64,000 nt of DNA, taken from the NCBI GenBank assembly GCA_019973155.2, contig BPQB01000064.1:62001-126000 (forward strand). The letters run 5' to 3'. The stretch's first letter is position 1. Each line of letters opens with the position of its first letter. Source of the DNA: Phanerochaete sordida (Eukaryota; Basidiomycota; Agaricomycetes; Polyporales; Phanerochaetaceae). The notes under the pieces were generated by a model, which was not told where the DNA came from, made no database searches, and saw only the letters and a program-made list of their open reading frames with translations. The position numbers were made by a program, and so were the translations under genes. Positions 10,657 to 21,809 of this stretch are shown here, piece by piece.

Positions 10657-12202
10657 TCAGGCGAGGGTTGCGAAGCCGACAGAGTTGCTGTCGAAAGAGA
10701 ACGCAGTGTACACGTTCTTCATAAAACTGAACGAGGGAAGGAAGCAAGGATCGATTAGCATCAGCAGTGGAGCGATAGTGAAACGGAGAGCACTCGCCTG
10801 TCACCCAGAAGCCAGACATTGCTGCCAAGGCCGAGGTCCTCACCCGCCAACGCGCCTACACACTGGCCGCCGCCTATGGAGCCAAGGTTGAAGCTGACGG
10901 AGAGATCGTCAGCGCTAACTCCCTCGTTCACAGGACAAGAAGACGTACTTCGCCGCAGAGATGGCGAAGGACTTGCCGCCCCAGCTGAACGCGACCGTCG
11001 GAGCCGAGCTGCACGGGTAGGAGTAGTACCCGGCGCTCGAGTCGTAGACCGCAGAACCGGGGATGGAGCGGTACAGCGTGCGCACAGCCGACGGCGGGCC
11101 GTACATAATGGTCGTACCCGAGTCGATGATGGTCTCGAAGTTCGAGACGACGGCGCGCCCACCGACGAGCGCAGACGCGCCGCGGGCCTGCCAGAAGCCT
11201 GTCGAGCGGTCGACAGCGTGGTACTCGATCGCGCCGGTGTACTGGCTTGTGTCGGTGCCGCCGAGGAAGAGCTCGGAGCCAGACGATGCGAGCTTGAAGC
11301 CGAAGACGCCAGCAGACACGGTGCCTTGGTTGATCAGAGTGTTGAAGAATGGTGTCTGGAGTTATGCTAAGTGTTTTGACTGTATGTCGTTGCGGAAGTG
11401 CAACTGACCTGTCCCAGGTTCGAGATGGCAGGATACGCCAGGCCAAGGATGCCATCGATGGGGTCGCCCGAGAACGAGCTAGAAAGCGTAGTGACGGGTG
11501 AGAAGTACTGGTTGGTCGCGGTGAGGCCAGCGACGGTGACTGAGACACAGGTTAACCATGATGGCATCGATCAGCATCTACGGCTTGCGCACCTGAATCT
11601 GTGTAGACGGGCCCAGAGACGGTCGAACCATCGGCATACTCGATGCTAAAGCTGCCGCTGCGCTTGGTTCCGGTAGACGACCGCGTAGCGGTGTACTTGT
11701 TCTTGCTGCGGCAGGTCGAACTGGTGCAGGACGAGCTGGGGACCCAGAGATCAGCAGAGCCAGTGTCGAAGTCGATGAGGAACGACTGCGCGGGAGTGCC
11801 GATGGAGATGGTGCCCGCCCACTCGAGGTCGTCCTCTTCATCCGTGAGTGCCTCGGAGCCCGTGGCTCTCTTCTCGAGCTGAGCAGGGATGGTCTTGAAC
11901 TCGCGAATCACGGCGCCTTCGGGAAGCTTGCCTGTGTTCTTGAGGAGGTTCCGCAGACTGTTCTGGTATTTGCTGCGCGACATTTACCATCAGCACTGAC
12001 CGTGTCAGACGCCGCGCACGAAGACTCACTTGTGGGTCTTGACGCTATGAAGCAGCGCCTTCTCGTGGTCGAATGTCCCGTCGGATTTGCTCAGCGTCCC
12101 TCGCTTCTCCAGAGGTATACGCAGGCCAGAGTCGTGAACCACGGGGCTCGCCGACGCGAGGAGAGCGAGTGCGACGGTGAGCAGCGATGCTTTGCAGAAC
12201 AT
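10657..12202 (-). CDS. Secreted pepsin-type aspartic protease (A1)
   Basis: At least six exons. The signal peptide is MFCKASLLTVALALLASASP, followed by a propeptide with two dibasic sites (IPLEKRG and AQLEKRA) that would suit a kexin-like protease. The mature enzyme starts near EEDDLEWAGTISIGTP. Both catalytic aspartates are visible: IDFDTGSADLWVPSSSC (first exons) and TIIDSGTTIMYGPP (main exon). Between them lie YADGSTVSGPV with the flap Tyr and GDPIDGILGLAYP. The C-terminus is WLLGD, then a last small exon FMKNVYTAFSFDSNSVGFAT ending in LA and a stop at 10657. Length and motifs resemble polyporopepsin and saccharopepsin, i.e. an acid endopeptidase that is secreted or vacuolar. It is intact as far as I can see. 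It lies in the same 12 kb as four G1-like proteins. Confidence 0.9.
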
Positions 12203-12283
12203 CGTGGAGCTTTGTATGAGGTGGCAGGCAGAAGAAGGCGGCGGGCTCGAGCTGACCTGGAGACGTTGCTCCGGTAGCTGGAC

Positions 12284-12292
12284 GTTTTTATG
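12284..12292 (-). promoter_or_regulatory. Possible TATA-like element of the aspartic protease
   Basis: On the minus strand the sequence reads GCATAAAAACG, about 85 bases upstream of the protease start codon, a usual distance for fungal TATA-like elements. Position only; no functional proof. Confidence 0.3.
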
Positions 12293-13349
12293 CGCCTGCA
12301 GCTATCAAGCTGCATGTGCTCTCAGTCGTGCATGTACTGCCAAGACTCGTCCGCCGAGAGCAAACCTGAGTAGTAGCACGCTGGTTGTCCTAGACGGCAC
12401 GAACGGCAGAGCATCCGCGTACTGCTCATAGTCCAACAGACCGTGCTGACTTTTGCCAAAGCATCTCGGTCGGGTCCAATTGCATTTGCGGCACTGATCG
12501 TGCCGAGCGGTCTCCACGAGTATCTGCCGCTCGGTCAGTCATTGCTCGACGGCAACATGTGCAGCAACCTACCTGGGAAGAGGTACCAGTCGAACTAGGC
12601 CAACGTTCCACTACATGCCGAGCGATCAAGAAGTCGAGGTAGGAGATGCAGACCATGTGAAGATTCAACGCGAGCCTGGCTCCATAGCCTTGGCATGAAC
12701 GTCCACCAGACAGCTGACGACGTCATAGAATTTGACAGTTCTCGAAGTATACCGTTTTCATCTGGTGCATAAAGTCATCCTTGAATAAGTTACTCATGAG
12801 CTTCAAGTATTGTTCACTCATCAGGCAAGGCGAGGTGAGCTGGTGAAATGAACAGATACTTTGAAGAGCGAAGGATGCCGACCGTTTCGACGTCCTCCGA
12901 AATAATACAGAGAATTTGACGTGGAGAATCCACCCTGCAGAAGGCCCATATGCTCGATGAGAGATAAAGCAGGCATCATGCGGTTGTGCTGTCACTTGCG
13001 TTATTATCAATGCCAAAGGTCTACTCACGTGGCTGATCTGCAAAGGACTGTGTCAAAAGCGAATAGGAACTCGACGAAGAGTAAGCTCACCACATGAGCT
13101 TGACTGACTTCGGGGTCGATCCTGTCCCACAGGCGCAAACCCTGTAAGAGTCGCGGACGATGCTCGAGCGATGTGCGTGGGGTGAACGTGGTCAGATAGA
13201 GCGACATACAGTAGTGACATGGTACAAAGGCTTTGAAATGATAGTGTACAGAGGGAGCACTGAGTCGAGGGTGGTGCAGTTGTCCAACAATACATGGTAA
13301 GAACAGACGAGAGACACGGAGACGACACCTATGATGATTTACACATTCC
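12293..13349. other. Intergenic stretch, no supported gene
   Basis: About 1 kb between the aspartic protease promoter and the 3' end of the VID30-type gene. A few minus-strand frames (12723-13207) look faintly protein-like, for example LWDRIDPEVSQAHVV, but I could not join them into a gene or recognise a family. Confidence 0.35.
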
Positions 13350-16035
13350 TCATGCCTCCAAAAATTCCTTGTTCATATCCGCGAAGGCGGCAGATCCGGC
13401 GCCGAGCAAGCCCAGCTGTACAACGCAGGCAGCAGTCTGGCGGTACAGCGTCTCGAGCGCCGGGTGGGCGGGCTTTCCCTGCGATTCTGCATCGGACGGT
13501 CAGCTCTTGCCTTTCATCGACGCAGAGCGCGACTCACCGAGGATCGCCTGGTTCAGCTCGTTCGCGAGGCGCGCCCGCGCCTCCTGTCCCGCCATCTCGG
13601 CCACCTCTCCTCCAGCCGCGAGCGGGTCCGCGAACGCGACGACGCCGAACGTGCGCTTCAGGTGGCTGCGCACCTCGGCGCGGAGGTCGCCGCGGTAGTC
13701 CGCCTCGAGGCGCTGGCCGTACTCGATGGCCTTCTCGAGCGCCGCGCGCGCCTGCGCCGCCGACGCTGGAGCTGGAGACGCGCCGCGCAGTGCGGAGGGG
13801 TGGTGGCCGGAGTCCCTGGCGGCGGGCGGGACAGAACCATCCAGGGACGAAGCGGACGTGAGGGCCTCGGGCGACGGGTCGTCCACGTCCATCGCGCCGA
13901 GTCCATCCATTGTATCCGATGCAGGTTCGACGAGCTTCTCGGGATGGGAGGTAGCCTTCTCGTCTACCTGCACCCGCTTGAGCGCATCGCTCGCCTCCAG
14001 GATGAGTTCCACAAACTTGCGGCAGCGGAGCTTGAAGAGCATGAGGCCCTGCTCGCGCTCTAGGACGACAGGGTGGTGCTCCTGTGTCTGAACGATGGCG
14101 GTGTCAATGTCACCCTTCAGAACGGCGTTGACGATGTCAATGCGGGCGCGGAGGTCAAGTTCGGCGTCCAGGCCCGAAGACGAGGTAGACGCGCGAGGAC
14201 CGTCGTCCAAGTCCATGCCGCTGTCAGCGACTTCGGCGAGCTCGCGCCTTCCTTCGCACTGAGCCTGGAAAGCCCGCGCAGTCCGCGCATAGCCATGGTG
14301 AGCGAGGTACGACAGGACGAGGTTCCGCAGCGGGGCCTTCATCTGTTCCTCCTCCAGAGCGCCGCCGCGAGGAGCGGCTTCGGCCTTCTCCTCAGCGGCA
14401 TCTTCCTCCTTGCGCTCCTTGCCGTGAAGAAGACCCCAGTCAATTGGAGTAGCCTGAATGTTGGCCCAGGTGGTATTGCGCTGAGCATGAACATGATCTT
14501 CGATAGCATACCTGAACGGCCCATGTCCGAAGTTGACGCGGATCGACTCAGAGGTATGACGGAGCCCGACCGAAGGGTAGATGTCGATACTCTTCCCGAC
14601 ATTCTCGAAGACCATTCCTGCAGAAGATCGGCAAGAATTCACTCAAAGCAATGTGGCACACCTACCGAGGAAGTTACCGTTCTTGGTGTAGAATGCGCGG
14701 TGTTGCGTGAAATCAATGCCACATCCGATGACGTCTCCGGCTGAGGGACAAAGTCAAGGTTCGCGCCTGGCGAGTCAGCCATGGAACTCACTGTCGAACG
14801 TGGGTCCGTAAGGGTTGCCGTCCTTGTGCCCAGGGAACGACCAGCCATCGTCGGCATGATAGCCCCAGGACTGCTTCTCCCAGCCAGGAAGACGAGACAG
14901 GCGCACTTCGGGAGACGAAAAGCTGGAAGACAGTGAGCATGTGTTGACCATAAAGCGCGCTACGAACATACCCAATGCTAATGTGCCTGAAGAGAGGTCA
15001 GAATGTGACATGCGATATGGCACAGTACGCTCACCCCTTCGCACCCTTCTGCAAGATTTCGACTTCGTAGTAGTAGATACCACACGCCGGGGGAATGGGA
15101 TGGTTCGCGCGCGCAGCGGCAGAGTCACGGTCACCGCTGCAGGATTGGCCTGGGTCTACTCAGCATATATGCGGCAAGCGAGCACAGTATAGTCGCGCAC
15201 CATAGAACGTCAGCTCCCTCCCGTCGCCCGACACGGTCAGCAGGTGGTGCCTGTCCTGCTCGCTCCAGCGCGTCGGCAGGCGGAGAGCAGGGTTCGTGAG
15301 CAGCGCACCCGGGGCGGGCGCCGGCGCTGGGGTTCGGCTGATCGGCGGGGGCGACGAGCCCATGCTCTCTTCGTCGGTGTCCATACCCGGTGAGGTGTCT
15401 CGACGGAGGTAGGGATACGGGACCGGCACGGGCGTGCTCATGCGCGACGCCGTGGCGGTCTCGGCAACCGAGCTCGGTGCATGGCTAGGCGCGGCATCCG
15501 TGTAGAGGAGGTCCCGCAGGGCAGAGTGCTCGAGGTATGCCGGGCGAGGGAAAGCGGTGGGCGCGGCGGTAGACGAGGAGCTCGAGGACGCAGCGATGGG
15601 CGGCGCGGACGTGCGGGGCGTGGTAGTGGCGATGGTGGGTGCGGCGGTCGTGGACTGCCTGCGGACGCTAGGACGCCGCGTGCGACTAGGAGACAGCTGT
15701 ACGGGCGTCGCGGGCGCAGGTGTGCAGCCTGGCTCAGCGGTGGCTCGGATGATTCGGGGCTCAAAGACCGGAGCACTGGCGGTGTGCTGAGCGGGTGGGC
15801 GTGCCCAGGCGGTAGGGTAACCCCCCGAAACAGTGCGCACGGGCGAAGTAGAGGCGGCCATGCGACCCGAGAGTGGTCGTTCCGGGCTCGAGGGGATATG
15901 AAGACGGGTACCACTCACGAGGCGAGCGCGGGAGGGCGTCGTCGACGTGAACGGCATGGAGATAATGTCCTCGATGCTTCGACCAGTACTGCCCGGAATC
16001 GGTATGCTCGCTGAGCGAGACGGTCTTGCAGCCAT
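13350..16035 (-). CDS. VID30: VID30/GID1-type scaffold, SPRY-LisH-CTLH-CRA protein (RanBPM family)
   Basis: Multi-exon gene. The N-terminal 250 residues are a Ser/Pro/Thr-rich disordered region. The SPRY domain follows over small exons: [52 protein letters not shown] and [15 protein letters not shown]. Then LisH ([18 protein letters not shown]), CTLH ([19 protein letters not shown]) and the CRA helices ([12 protein letters not shown], then in the last exon 13350-13486 [20 protein letters not shown]). This is the domain order of yeast Vid30/Gid1 and animal RanBP9/10, the central scaffold and substrate-receptor platform of the GID/CTLH ubiquitin ligase that degrades gluconeogenic enzymes. The splice at 13538 is a clear GTGAGT; reading through it gives a false C-terminus. 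The Ala/Ser-rich linker between CTLH and CRA is the source of the fragment at 8504-8682. Confidence 0.9.
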
Positions 16036-17625
16036 TGCGGAGATTAGGGCTGGGCGGACAGGGACGGGTACACCGGAGTCGGGATGTAGTCGGCGGATCT
16101 TAGCACTTTGCTCAGAAAATCCAGTATATTCCAGGAATATTCTTCAGAGTGTATCGCAAGCACCCGATGTAGTGCAGAATGGTTATGGGGGTTGCTAGGG
16201 GTAGAATGTGGCGAACGTCAGTGAAGAGTTCGCCGAGGACTGCGGGGGCGCTTCAACGACTAAAGCGATGTCGAAATGGAAGTGGTGAGGTCACCGAATG
16301 ACCTATGGGTTATCTGAGGTACACCTTTGAGAGTTCAAGGGGTGCCAGGACAGTGAGGAGGGAGGTGAGATGGTAGTGGTCGGTGTGAGAACAGCAGGAG
16401 CTGGTGGTCGTCTGACTGCGCCCCTCTTTCTGAACTTGTTTTACACCACCATCATCCTTGTGACCTCGCCGGCCCATACTAACGGATTCGCCATTCATTA
16501 CGACATTCAAAGAGGTGCAAAGGCTGTTCAGAGTCTATTAGGAACCGGACGGCTGCTCCGAGAGAACTGATACATCATGCCGGTGCGAAGGGAGTTTCTT
16601 GCTGGCCAGGGCGACCCTGGTTGGCCCAGGTGAGTCTACTGCCAATCTATCATGAGAACGCAAAGCTAAACTGTGCTTACAAGGTAGAAGTGCGGCCCCT
16701 GCTCGCGGGCGACCATCTACTCGGACAGAATCCCTGACTCTGTCTACTACTGCGGGGCTTCTACGGCCTAGTGGCATTGAACGCAGCGGAGAAACGGCTG
16801 CACACGAGCGGTCTGGACGTGCGGACGACGCGTCGGTGCGCTTTGGCTTTCCACATTAGCGGGCGTGGGCACCTAGTCCGCTGCAGAAACGCTATCACCA
16901 TGCCTCCGGGGAGGGCCGCGTTGCGCTGAAGCATCCTGGAGACATCCGCCTTCGACATCGCAGCCCCGCGTACTCTCGTCTGCCTCGCCCTCGACGTGCG
17001 CATCCCAGCAGAGAACACGCTTTACAGCAGGCTACCGTGGCTCTGGGACTGGAGTGCAGGCTCTCACGTCTGCACCTGCTCTCATGGTGCTGCCGGGAGG
17101 GCGTGGCGCCAGGCACCAAGTAAGTCGCAGACACTCTCGCGTATGGAAGCATCCGCAGCGGGGAAGCGTCACTTTACAGTTTCGTGTGCACGATCCGCGG
17201 GCACCTACCTTGCCAGCTGATGGGATGCCGTCAGAGCGTATGCGCTGAAGAGTGCTAGGCGGTCAGCAGACCGCGGCGCAGGCTGCCAAAGGTCACAACG
17301 TCACGGCACAGCAAGGAACTAACGTTCACGAGATGCAGCGGATGGCTCGACTCGCAGCGTGCGCTGTCTCGGCTACGCGAGGCATCCTTCTAGTCTGCAG
17401 GAGGACGGAGCTGTCGCTTGAGACATCGGACCGTTCTCTGTCGCGTGCGGCGTTAACGAGCTCATGCCTCTTCCTCGTTCTCGACGTCATTCGGCGTTCA
17501 TACACTGTATATCTTCGCAGCGTTGTCGTAATCCAACCTCTCAGATCTCAGGTTTTACGCATCATGGATGAGCTCGACGTTTGGCAGAGGACAATGCGGA
17601 TTATGGCAAGTACGCTTGTTCAGCA
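16036..17625. other. Long intergenic stretch, no supported gene
   Basis: About 1.6 kb. It includes the promoter of the VID30-type gene and several short GC-rich open frames in all directions. None has a signal peptide, conserved motif or splice structure that I can support. Confidence 0.4.
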
Positions 17626-18165
17626 TCAAGATAAGACATCTCCTAGCATGGCAGTCCTGACGCCATCCTTGACCGCCCCAAGCTCGCCATCCTGAAAGCT
17701 GAACCCCGCTCGGTACGTCAGATAATACAGCTTGTCGAGGCCAACGCTAATCGTCGGCTGCAGGAGCTCGGTGCTGTTGAGGTCGGCGACGACCCGCAGC
17801 GCCCATGACGCGCACGTCCACTCGTTCTTGCCAGGCACGAGCCAGTCATCCTCCCGCGGACTCGGCCCATACTGGCTGATGAACTCCCCGACCTCCCGCA
17901 CGGACATGCCCTCCGCCGCGCCAACGACGATGCACCCGACGAGGGTGCGCAGGTCCTCGAGCATCACTTGCCCACGCGCGCTGCCCATCACGGCGTGCTG
18001 CAGCTCCCACCCGCTCCCGGGGTTATCGATCTCGTACAGGTCGACGAGCCCGTGTGGCGCGCCACGGGAGACGACGACGCCGAAGTGGTACGAGCGGGGA
18101 ACGTTTGGGTCGTTGCTGCGGCGGAACAGCGCGAGCGATATCGTCGCAGGGGCGTCCGTAGGCAT
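17626..18165 (-). CDS. Conserved-looking hypothetical protein, 179 residues
   Basis: One exon, ATG at 18165, stop at 17626. It has no signal peptide or membrane segment. Segments that look folded are ATISLALFRRSNDPNVPRSY, HFGVVVSR, LVDLYEIDN and later EWTCASWALRVVADL. A His in a first beta strand (YHFGVVV) with a Cys at the start of a helix (WTCASWAL) is reminiscent of small papain-like folds such as LRAT or PPPDE proteins, but the order of His before Cys is shared by only part of these and I do not claim the family. Similar unnamed proteins occur in Agaricomycetes as far as I recall. Codon use and length support a real gene; function unknown. Confidence 0.65.
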   Translation of the reverse strand: MPTDAPATISLALFRRSNDPNVPRSYHFGVVVSRGAPHGLVDLYEIDNPGSGWELQHAVMGSARGQVMLEDLRTLVGCIVVGAAEGMSVREVGEFISQYGPSPREDDWLVPGKNEWTCASWALRVVADLNSTELLQPTISVGLDKLYYLTYRAGFSFQDGELGAVKDGVRTAMLGDVLS

Positions 18166-18573
18166 GTGCCTCTGGGAATGTGAGCTGGCCTAGACTTGGA
18201 ATTGATGGTGCTAACTCACTTATACTAGAAAGCGTGCGCTGGGGCGGACCTTTGCCCTTGCCTCACACCCGAGGTGGATGCCAGTGCTCGAGGGCGTTGA
18301 AGAGCATGGAAAGCGTGCCTTTCCCACTTCCCGGGCTTTCGGCGCGGTAACCGGTGCCAGTCAACATACGGCGCCCTCAGTCTGGATCTATGGCCTTTGC
18401 CTGTCGCAAGCAGTTGAGGCGGCTTAAAATACCGATGACTGTACATCGACATAACCACTGATTATAGCGCATCGACACACCCTATATAACTCTCAGCCCT
18501 GCCGAATATCTCAGCTGGACCATACAAGTGGGCCTGACTCTACATACAGTAACTGCGTGCCCAGAGTCGCTGG
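18166..18573. other. Intergenic region
   Basis: Promoter side of the hypothetical protein and 3' flank of the NAD(P)-binding protein gene. Nothing else recognised. Confidence 0.35.
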
Positions 18574-19637
18574 TTACAGGTTCACGCTAGCTTTCCATGC
18601 ATTATAATACACGTCCAGGTTGTCGACAAAGCCCGCCTTGCGTGGCTGCCAGCCCAGCAAGCTGCGTGCTAGGTACGGGCGCAGAAGGGAGGTCGTCGTC
18701 AGGGCCGTCTCGTACACTGAAGCACGGTGTTCAGCCAAGACGAAGCGTAGACAAACACGATAGACTCACGATTGGTAGGCGGTACAAACTCATGCGGTCC
18801 CTGCGCTCCGCTGACCTTGACAAGCTTCTTCAGCAGGTCGTCCGCGCTCTCCGTGAAGTCGTTCGCAGCATCGAAGACCATCCCGCCGACGAGCTGCGCC
18901 TTCTCCGCCGCGAGCCGGTAGAGCTCCGCGAGGTCGTCCGCGTGCACGAGCGCATAGCGGTCCTCGGGCGTGCCGAACCAGCGCACGGCGCCCTGCGCCG
19001 CGCGCGCGAAGAGCGGCGCGAGCAGCGAGCCGCCGCGGCCGTAGAGCAGCGCGGGGCGCACGACGACGCCGTTGAGCACCGCGCTCGAGACGACGCGCTG
19101 CTCCTGCGCGGGCCGCCACGCGACGAGCGCGGCCGGTGCGGAGAGCGGCGAGGTGTCCGTCTTGACTGTGTGCCGGTCGTCGCCGTGCACCCACGTCCCC
19201 GACGTGTAGATGTACGTCAGCTTGGGCGCGTGCGCGGGTCGCAGCGTCTGCGCGGCGGAGGTCACGGCGTTCAGCATGTCTTCGGAGAGCGTCTTGATGT
19301 CGGCGGACCCGCCCACGGCGTCGATGACGGCGTCGAGCGAGGCAACCAGGGGAAGCCAGGTAGATGGATCGGAGGTCTCGCCTATAACAGGGATGACTGG
19401 AAGCGAACGTGAGCGGGAGCATACACGCTACTAGAGAAATAATACGCGACTCACTCTCTTCCTCGGCGAGCTTCTTTGCCTTGTCTTGTGAGCGGGTGAG
19501 GCCATAAACAACATGGCCTGCGCGGACTAGAGCCTGAGCTGCGGGTAGCCCGATGAAGCCTGTTGCCCTGCGCGGTGGTGAGCACGAGTGTTGTCGTCCG
19601 AAGAAATTGGAGCTTACCCAAGAACAAGGACCTTCAT
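18574..19637 (-). CDS. NAD(P)-binding Rossmann-fold protein (atypical SDR / NmrA-like epimerase)
   Basis: Four exons. Exon 1 is only MKVLVLG (19637); exon 2 continues with ATGFIGLPAAQALVRAGHVV, which completes the glycine-rich dinucleotide motif (GxTGFIG type). Exon 3 runs from VIPVIGETSDPSTWLPLV through DAVIDAVGGSAD, LTYIYTSGTWVHGDD (the Ser-x-x-Trp/Tyr region), NGVVVRPALLYGRGGS and YALVHADDLAELYRLA. The last exon holds LLRPYLARSLLGWQPRKAGF. These are hallmarks of extended/atypical SDRs such as NAD-dependent epimerases. The catalytic Tyr-x-x-x-Lys is not obvious, so the protein may bind nucleotide in a regulatory or reductase role. Intact, about 300 residues, cytosolic. Confidence 0.82.
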
Positions 19638-20330
19638 TGTCTCTTGGTTATAGTGGCCTCAGATGTAGCTGGGTAGTACGGCGGCGGTAGTTGGGACAGT
19701 AGGTCTCACACCGTGCTTCTTATATGTCAGCTCGTGGGATCCACTCGCATCCGTAAAGCTGCGACTCTCATGCTCTGTCTACACTCTCGGAGCTCAGCGC
19801 CTCCGCGTCCGCATTGATTATCGAACGCGAACCCACCTGGACTCCGTGCAGCGCAGGGCGAATGTCTGACCGTGGTCACGCCCGACACCGCCAGGTGTGC
19901 AGAACGCGCTCTGTTACGGAGCGTCGGCGCCCGTTGGTGTCCACGCTTGCTCAGCTTCACCCATCTTGCACTCCGGTGGGCCTCGGACAGCGGCGGTGAC
20001 TTGGCTCGGAGCCGCGCTAGGTGGTCGTCCAAGTGTTTAGGAGAGGCCGTCCTCCTCGGGAATAGGACTACGGGTAGCCGCTGATCGTCAGCAGGTCTCA
20101 CGTCTCGGCGACCGAGCGCCACGCGCCACTCGATGAGTAGTGGTATATACACAATCACTACAATATAGACCGAGGGCTTGATGTATAATGTGTGCGGATA
20201 GTCCGGAGTGCGAGTGGCAAGTGCTCAGTGCTCACAGAATCCTGATCCCGGGTTATGGGAGGGACAGTGAGAGTGAGAAGAAGAAAAAAACAAGGAGCGG
20301 CCCAAAAACAGGCAGCTCTGGAACATTGAA
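19638..20330. other. Intergenic region
   Basis: About 0.7 kb between the epimerase-like gene promoter and the tRNA. It includes an A-rich run at 20280-20291 just beyond the tRNA 3' side, which on the minus strand is a run of T and may terminate RNA polymerase III transcription. Confidence 0.35.
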
Positions 20331-20402
20331 TAGCAACTGCTGGTATCGATCCAGCGACCTCGGGGTTATGAGCCCCGCGCGCTACCCCTGCGCCAAGTTG
20401 CT
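20331..20402 (-). tRNA. Initiator tRNA-Met (CAT)
   Basis: 72 bases, cloverleaf on the minus strand. The acceptor stem AGCAACT pairs with AGTTGCT, discriminator A. The D arm is GCGC-AGGGGTA-GCGC. The anticodon arm is CGGGG-CTCATAA-CCCCG with anticodon CAT. The T arm is GCTGG-ATCGATA-CCAGC. Three features mark it as the initiator rather than elongator: A1:U72 as first pair, three consecutive G:C pairs under the anticodon loop, and A instead of T at the start of the T loop (ATCGATA). The gene lies about 190 bases from the ISA1 start, on the opposite strand. Confidence 0.92.
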
Positions 20403-20593
20403 ATGAGTACCGAGCAATGGCAAAACTATTGGCCTGTTGATTATGCTCCTGGAAACACACGGCCTGTGATTGGCTGGCAGCGTTGGTAAGCAGCAGCGAG
20501 ACTTTGCGGGGTCTCGTGGTGCGAATTCGGAAAGTGACATCAATTCGCCCGCCAACGTCCGATCCAGCTTTCTCATCGACCACGACGACCGCC

Positions 20594-21350
20594 ATGGCCT
20601 CCCTCGCCGCACGCATACCCCGGGCTCACCGTGCCTCCCGCCTCCTTGCCTCGCAGATGTCTGCGCACACCTACCTCCTCATGCCCATCCATCGCCACGC
20701 CATGATGTCCGCATACGCACCCGGATCCTCGTCTTCGGCACCGATCCCTCCTCGTCCGTCCGGGCCTGTGCTCGGCGAGCAGCCACCAGTCGTCACACCC
20801 ACCAAGGCGCCGTCCGCGAAGGACCTCTCGCCAGATGCCTCGTCCCCACAAGTTGCTGCTCGTCCCCCACCGGTCCCCAAGGCCGAGCGTCCTCGACCGA
20901 AGATCCGGGCGACCAAAGCGGCAATAAGCCTCGTACGTGACACCTCTCGTCAACGCCTGTCCCATCTCACGTCTCCTGCAGACACCCACAGCTGTAGAGC
21001 GGCTGCGGGCACTCATGAACAGCCCGGCGGCGCAGTACCTGCGAATAGGTGTCCGCAACAAGGGCTGTGCGGGACTGTCGTACCACCTAGAATACGTCGA
21101 CAAGCCGGGCAAGTTCGACGAAGTCGTAGAGCAGGACGGCGTCAAGGTCCTCATAGACAGCAAGGCTCTCTTCTCAATCATCGGCAGCGAGATGGACTGG
21201 AAGGAGGACGCGCTGAGGTGCGTGCGCCGCATACGGCCGATGTCCGCTTACTCATCCCTCGGTCATGCCTACAGCGCCAAGTTCGCCTTCAAGAACCCCA
21301 ATATCACGGACGCATGTGGCTGTGGTGAATCGTTCACCGTTGGTCATTGA
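20594..21350 (+). CDS. ISA1: Mitochondrial Fe-S assembly protein ISA1 (HesB/IscA family)
   Basis: Exons 20594-20932, 20982-21217 and 21275-21350 give 216 residues. The first 110 residues are a Ser/Pro/Arg-rich, acid-poor leader that suits mitochondrial import. The A-type domain follows: TPTAVERLRALMNS, then YLRIGVRNKGCAGLSYHLEY with the first conserved Cys, ALFSIIGSEMDW, and NPNITDACGCGESFTV with the C-G-C pair. The three cysteines (C-x63-65-CxC pattern) are all present. Isa1 works with Isa2 and Iba57 in the matrix to make [4Fe-4S] clusters for aconitase and for lipoate and biotin synthase. The small last exon carries the CGC motif. Confidence 0.93.
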
Positions 21351-21809
21351 TGATGTGGAGCTACTCGACGCGATCTCTGGATTGTCGTCTGTCGCATTTT
21401 CCGTATACACTGCTAATTACCAGTCATACTTTTGTATCCATATTCCCCCTCTGCAATCTAGGACCAATAGATTCCTCTCTCCCCGCACTCTATCACCTGC
21501 ATAGCACAGACTGAGTCTGTTCTCGATGTTACGACCTCAAGGTTGCACAGAAATTAGCGTCACCGATGCCCCAACGCTCCGCGATGTCCTCATCCTTCTT
21601 CAATGTGTACGGTACACTCGCACGCGAAAATGCATGTGGCGACGTCGGAGGCATCTGTCGTGGTTCACCCGGATCTGGTTTGACCAGGCTCCAAAGTCCA
21701 GGATGAAGAGCCCACAGACTAAGATTTACACCGACTACGTATCACTCGGCTCTGCAAGTGTCATTGAACGGACGATGTATAGACAAGTGTAAGCTCCTAG
21801 ATGCAGCGG
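21351..21809. other. Intergenic region between convergent ISA1 and PWP2
   Basis: Two 3' flanks facing each other. No gene recognised. Confidence 0.4.

Noticed and set aside
12723..13207. Minus-strand frames with protein-like stretches
   Set aside because: No start, splice structure or family could be supported; noted in the intergenic entry only.
16571..17220. Cluster of short GC-rich frames in both directions
   Set aside because: No splice pattern, signal peptide or family motif; likely chance frames.
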